Shown in pieces: positions 24,502-64,000 of a stretch of DNA of 64,000 nt. The stretch is from positions 100,228,190 through 100,292,189 of the forward strand of contig CM048553.1 in NCBI GenBank assembly GCA_026413225.1, written 5' to 3'. Position numbers and translations under genes: made by a program. The notes beneath the pieces were generated by a model. It searched no databases and was not told the origin of the DNA. It saw nothing but the letters and a program-made list of their open reading frames with translations. Every line of letters starts with the position of its first letter. The first letter of the stretch is position 1. This DNA is from Otis tarda. Lineage: Eukaryota; Chordata; Aves; Otidiformes; Otididae.

Positions 24502-26230
24502 AGCTCTAAGATGCCATCCAAGGATCATATACTCTGCTTCATAATGTAACTGCCTTAAAATTAGTAACAACTGCAACAATTACCTAGATAGATGCAATCC
24601 ATTACTTAATGCCAATTAGGTTCTGCATACAGTAGATTATACAAACTCCTACTGGCAATCCCTGACCAACAGTTGAATGAAAGGAACACAAAAAAGTAGC
24701 TTTACTAGATGTTTTCCTTATTTTACATGAAGTAACAAGATCTCTGACTTTACTCCTTCTTCTTCAGGATGCCCTAATTGTATGCTGGACTTCATTATTT
24801 CTCCCAAGCACCTAATTTGAGCTCAAGTCTTCTGGTTTTGTTTTAATGAACATCAGAATTACAAATAAAGAGCTAATGTCTTGGATACTGAGCACTGCCG
24901 TTAATGAATTTCTGAGACACTGCTGTTAAAAAAGAAAAAAAATTCACCATGTGCAGAAGTTGTAAGGACTGTTTATCCAAATACTTTTTTTTTTTTAATT
25001 TGGTTTTGTTTTGTTTTAATCTTCCTTCTCTCACTCACAGAATAATTTATTTTCATAACAGGATTAGGCAGTCATGGAAAGGTTTATCAAACATTGGGAG
25101 TTCAAGGTATGTGAAGTGTGGGAGGGGGCAGATGTTGTTGAATCAATATGATGCGGAGCAATAATAATAAGGAAAATCTTTCAATACCATTAATTGCTCA
25201 TCGCATACAAATCAATTAAGAGCAGATGAGGGAGAGAAAGAGGATTTCAAATTTGAGTTAGACTAATGTTAAGAAACAAGGGATATTCCCAGAGAAGAAA
25301 CATCTAAGATTGCACAAGTGACCACTGGACATCACTGGTGCTCCATACAAACTCTGCTGCAACAGCATGAACTTTGCAGTACAATAAGTAAATAAATATA
25401 TAAACACGTAAGTCTAATTTCTGAAAGAGAGCCCTTCGGTACTGGTACCTCAGATAGTCCTGCACATCTCGCTTAAGAATTTCAAATCTTTCTCTTGGTA
25501 TCGTAGCAGTGTTACATTTGATCGGCTCATCTTTTGCCTAAGTAACATCTGGATGCCTATTAAGGGCAGTGCACCAAAGTAAACTCATAGTAAACTACTG
25601 TGAACATTTAACTGTTGTACTGTAGTTGCCTTATAGAAATAAACTATAGGTGATCTAGAGTTAGACATTAATTGCTCATAAATTACTAAAATGAATGTGT
25701 GGCAGTGGTATTTCCAGCCACACTTATGGAAATAAAAGGCTCTTCTGAATTGCACTGTTTTATGACTTAAAACTTACCATTTCTTCAAGCTGCCATCTAA
25801 GTGTCTACTTATTTTATTTTTTTTTAGTTTTAGCCTATGCATTGTAGACAACAGTTAATGCTTCTCAGGTTGAAACTGCCTTCCTAATAAGTGCCCCGTA
25901 AAAATTATCTATAAATATGTATGTTAATGCATTTCACATCTAAATCTACTGTAGGTTTAAAACAGTGTCCATTAATATGAAGCAATGAAAGATGAGAGAA
26001 TAGAAAATACATAGAGACTAAAGAAAACAAAACCACCAAAATTATTAAGCATACACACACGTATTACATCTTCTATTACACTGGTTGCTATGTGCATTTT
26101 TCTATTGTAGCTTCATTCAGATGTATACTCTGCAACATAATAGTTGATTTAATTTGAATATGTGTTGTTCTTACAGGAACACAGCTTTTAAAAATATTCA
26201 TTATTGAAATAAAGTAATCAACTTGAAATG
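24502..26230 (+). other. MBP: MBP 3'UTR
   Basis: Non-coding A+T-rich sequence follows the stop. AATAAA occurs at 24864-24869, 25638-25643, 25731-25736 and 26208-26213. The last gives a 3'UTR of about 1.7 kb, similar to the size known for MBP mRNA in other vertebrates. I looked for the mammalian RNA-trafficking element of MBP and saw no obvious copy. Confidence 0.7.
26208..26213 (+). terminator. MBP: Likely main MBP poly(A) signal
   Basis: AATAAA in the context TTATTGAAATAAAGTAATC is followed within about 25-35 bases by a T-rich stretch (TTTTGTCTTTT). It is the most distal canonical signal before the sequence that belongs to the opposing gene. Earlier AATAAA copies may be used as alternatives. 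Confidence 0.55.
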
Positions 26231-29200
26231 AAACTTGCACCAGTTTTGTCTTTTACAATAGAGAAGATCATATATACGAAGTTCTGTGGAGTCTTTCACA
26301 ATTTAAGAATAATGTTCAGATACTAGAAGATGACACTTTGGGATCCAGGACCCAGTTGCCTGCACACAGGCTTCTCCTGGCATTGCTGGTGACTCAGCGT
26401 GGCCCACAAGGCTGACAAAACACAGGATTTCTGGGAGGCCAGTGTCTTTGTGGAGTGGCAGCTAAAGGCCAGTGGGATACTGCAAGGCATAAAATGCCTA
26501 TGTACAGGCACTGAAATCCCACCCTTCATAAACAAGTATACCAGAAAGTATCTTCTTTGAACCGGGTACGTGTTCAAGTTGTTCTTTAAAGTAGCTTTCA
26601 AAAATGGGAAAGAATATTTAAGGTTAAAAAAATATTGAGAAATACACCTTTCAAAATACTACACTATAGAACTACAGAACTTATCCAAAGCTTCTTCCTT
26701 GCCTTCATGACTGTGTCTTCCCCTCAGTTATCTTTTCCAGAGGCTGGAAGTAGCTTGTTTGGATTTACTTCCTATAGAAGAAAAGGTACAGCACTTTGAA
26801 GTATTGTTTTACGAACACAAGTTCCTCAAAAGAGATGAAAACTTAGACTGAAATTTATTATTTTAATTACTCACTAGTAGTTTTGCTGAAAAACAGCAGT
26901 TTAAATGGCTATTTGATTTGTAAGCAACTTTTCCTGAAACAGGAATACACAATCAGTACCAGGAGTGTGTTATTTCCTGTATCGAAGGAACCAAAATACC
27001 TGAGCAGACACAAGCCAAAAAGCCTGAGGCTAGCACAAGCCTACGACTGCATCAAACCAAAAAGAGGCATTCCTAAGCACTATTCACTTCCCCACTATAC
27101 AATGTGATTCTTCAAACAGGCCTTAGAACAAGAGTTCTTTCTGCTTCCTAAAACAATGCTTCCACTCAACATTACTTTTTGAAAATACCAACATATTGGT
27201 TACAGTGTCTGTATTTATACCGAGCAACAGATAACACCACTTTGAAAACCTCCAACTCCAGCCTACCAAGGAACCTGGGCTATGAAAAAGCTCTGTGTCA
27301 GGATACTCAAGAGGGAATTCTTGGAGTTCATGGGTGAGGAGGATGCAGGGAAGCAAATAAAATACACTATGTTATAAAACAGTTTTTTAAAAGTCTATTT
27401 ACTGTAACTGACTCCAAGTGCCAGAGGAAAAATGTCAGCTGACTCCGCAACTCACGCTGCTTAACACCTTCCAAGACTTACAACACAGACTTACTGCCTC
27501 TAATCATGAGGTAACACTTTGAGAAGTGACCATTTAAAACCAGCATCTTTTTTACTCATGAGATCTGCTTTTAGCACATGCTCACCGACTATCAATCACC
27601 AGTTTTTACATGCTGCAAAACAATCCCAGCTAGAGCAGACTGAATGCTTTCAAGCATTCAGGAATCATGTTCCCATTATGAAGGACGGATTTGCATGGGG
27701 ATGTGACCAGCTGTGCATAACCTTCTGTCACACTGGATTTGGCAACCTCTAGAAAGTGTCATCCCCTATGCAGCAAATCAACTCCAACAAACTGCTGTGC
27801 ATTTACAGTGTTCTCTGAAAGAACAGGGAAAAGGTTTGATAAACGACACATGCAACACAGCACATGTTACTGTATTATTACAGATAAACGAGGAGCTACA
27901 CTATGGGGTCAGTATGCCTGCAGACAACTGCTAAAATATAACAACTTTCTTAAACAGCTGAAACACTAATAGGCTGTCTGGAAGGAAAGGCACTGCCGGA
28001 AGAACTTCACATACATTCGTTACATATAATATTGAGACATGCACTTAGGGTAAATGGAGTTTTTACAGTTTCCTAGAATCCAGAATCAAATGCTTAAGAA
28101 ATACACGAAACAGGATTTGGAAAAAAGTAATATTATTTAACATGTTCTTGAATTAAATATTCCACATAACAAAAGTGTTATTTTCATGTCACCAACTATA
28201 TTATTTATATACATATGCCAAAGAGTTAACAAAAGAATTAAGAGATGCCCTATCAAAACCAACAGTGATTTCTTGCTTCAGCAATCTGAAATAACTAGTT
28301 TGTATCATAGACAAAGTATAGACAATATTTACAGGGCTTTTTGGATCTGAGAGCAATTATCTTTCAGAAGATAAACTAAAATCCAACTCTGTATTATAGT
28401 ACAACAAATCCACCACTGATCTAGAAGTACTTGTGGCAAACCAAAAAGATGAACTTCCTGCAACTGTGATTAGTATTTACAAAATATACTGATCAGCCAC
28501 ACAGAGGCTCATATAACTTTAAATATATATACACATACATACAAGCACACATATAGATATCTATATATATGTAACATATAAATAAAACTCAAAAGAACAT
28601 GGTAAAAATAAGAAAAGAGCTTCTGTCTTTGGAATGTTTAAAAGATGACTGTTTTTACTCCAGTGTTTCTTTGTTATGAATATACTGAAAGTGGCACCTT
28701 TCAAAGCATTACTTAGTCAACTAGGTAGTTTTGCTGAAACAAAGACTTCAACAACAAATAAAAGTAACATATTTCCAAAAATCACAAAGAAAATATGAAG
28801 AATTTACAAATTTGAAATGATAACTGTTTACAGCATCGGGGAATATTGTATAATATAGGTGACCTAGTGTGCATCTAACTTTCTCACTGCTAACACAAAA
28901 TTGTATGTTTACTTCCCAGATTTAGTATATGGCTGTGTTTTCCACAGATACCAAGATATGTACCTGCTGATCCAATACAGCAAACATAAAAGAAGAGGCT
29001 TTCATTGGAACCTCTTCTAGTCTAGATTCTCTTTAAATTGTTATTGCTGAGTTTAAAACCTCAGACTTGTAATGTAAAAACTAGCAACTAACTACCTCTG
29101 CAGCTGGAATGGAAATGAACATGCTCCCTCTCAAGAGTTTAACTCAAGAAAAGCCATAAGGTTCATGGCATTTTATTTTTTTTCAACAAATTCTCAAAAC

Positions 29201-29798
29201 GTACTAAAAAAGCTTAAAACATAAATACAGTGTTTTCCTGTGCCTTGTAAAAAAAAAAAATAAACACCAACAACAAAAAAAAAACCCCAAAACCAGAAAA
29301 ACCCCAACCGAAACTATTTTATACTGCATGCATCTACTTCCATAACATTTTGATTCCAAACTCCATTATTTCCTTAAACATGTAAAAAAAGAAAAAAGCT
29401 GACCAACAGTTTCATGGTTTTCCCACAAAGTTATTCTTCACCTCCTTTAAAAATGGGAATCATTCTATTCTGATATAAAGTTCCAGTTTATTTTTCAAAT
29501 AGATATACTGGCTGTGAATTAGAAGATGAAACTGTATACAGTATTACCTGAGTTCATTGATTCACAGACAACTTAGCACAGATTAAATGATGTTTTCTCA
29601 ATATTCTTCTACAAGCTTAAAAAAAGAATGATTCTTTTAAGTATTTTTTGCAAATAATTAAAAAACCTATAATATATTATTCTATTGTTAATACTTCCAA
29701 TGCTTGAAGCTTTAACCATAAAAATCCATCTTTTACTTTTCTGAAAACTTGTTTAGAGAAATTCGAGTCCCAGAAACATTTTTAGCTTTCAAATGTTG
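26231..29798 (-). other. ZNF236 3'UTR and tail-to-tail intergenic gap
   Basis: This holds no coding exon. It is probably mostly ZNF236 3'UTR read on the - strand. Candidate - strand AATAAA signals (TTTATT on +) are at 29487-29492, 29172-29177 and 26854-26859, the last joined by an ATTAAA at 26861-26866. The distal pair would give a 3'UTR of about 2.9 kb and leave only some 600 bases between the two genes. A moderately GC-rich patch at about 26340-26500 and a TA/CA-rich patch at about 28525-28575 stand out. Which signal is used is inferred. Confidence 0.45.
28525..28575. repeat. Degenerate TA/CA dinucleotide patch
   Basis: Runs of alternating TA and CA occur (ATATATATACACATACATAC, then AGATATCTATATATATG), including the small palindrome around ATAGATATCTAT. 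This is low-complexity DNA in the probable ZNF236 3'UTR. Confidence 0.7.
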
Positions 29799-63923
<34,125 letters not shown>

Positions 63924-64000
63924 CTTTTCAAAAGAAAGCAGAAATTAAAGTAGATTTAACAGTTTGATTTACAAAGTTATTAAAAGACTATTTTAAAATG
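63924..64000 (-). other. Start of upstream ZNF236 intron
   Basis: The T-rich - strand sequence before the acceptor at 63924 is intron. The next exon upstream is outside the window. Confidence 0.85.

Noticed and set aside
24502-26230. MBP mRNA trafficking element (A2RE) as in mammals
   Set aside because: I looked for a GCCAAGGAGCC-like core in the 3'UTR and saw none; absence by eye is weak, so I only record it here.
28525-28575. Palindromic TA-rich patch as a hairpin RNA
   Set aside because: The pairing comes from alternating dinucleotides; no stable arm and loop of miRNA type is evident.

Overview
This is a stretch of vertebrate nuclear DNA, almost certainly from a bird. The exons are short and flanked by GT/AG splice sites. 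The interspersed repeats are chicken-repeat-1 (CR1) LINEs plus one long-terminal-repeat remnant with the look of an avian endogenous retrovirus. The spliced myelin basic protein is 176 residues, close to the chicken protein. No exact species call is possible from the sequence alone.

Two protein-coding genes lie tail to tail. On the + strand (5583-26213) is the 3' part of MBP (golli-MBP locus): the composite golli/classic first coding exon, five further coding exons and a 3'UTR of about 1.7 kb. The upstream golli exons lie before the window or were not recognised in the first 5.5 kb. On the - strand (29799-63923) is the 3' two thirds of ZNF236, a poly-C2H2 zinc-finger protein. I could place 20 coding exons whose phases all join, giving 1221 residues with 16 complete zinc fingers and the natural stop. 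The 5' part of ZNF236 lies beyond base 64000. The two 3' ends face each other across about 3.6 kb (26214-29798), most of which is probably ZNF236 3'UTR.

Repeats: CR1 3' fragments on the + strand (about 3090-3197 and 44351-44448), a 5'-truncated CR1 on the - strand (37815-38670), a long CR1 on the - strand (60784 to about 62790) with nearly intact reading frames but an internal in-frame deletion, and a solo LTR of 1112 bp (45753-46864) flanked by a 5-bp duplication. The rest is A+T-rich intron with homopolymer runs.

Points that repay a second look are: the golli exon, whose read-through into the intron gives the short VSSEE tail I recall from human golli-MBP2; the apparent four-finger modules repeated three times in ZNF236; the repeated TLTI-like motifs in its long linker; the C-rich acceptor tract of one ZNF236 exon; and the CR1 with an in-frame reverse-transcriptase deletion. 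I found no sign of a wholly novel system; this is a conserved syntenic gene pair with typical avian repeats.
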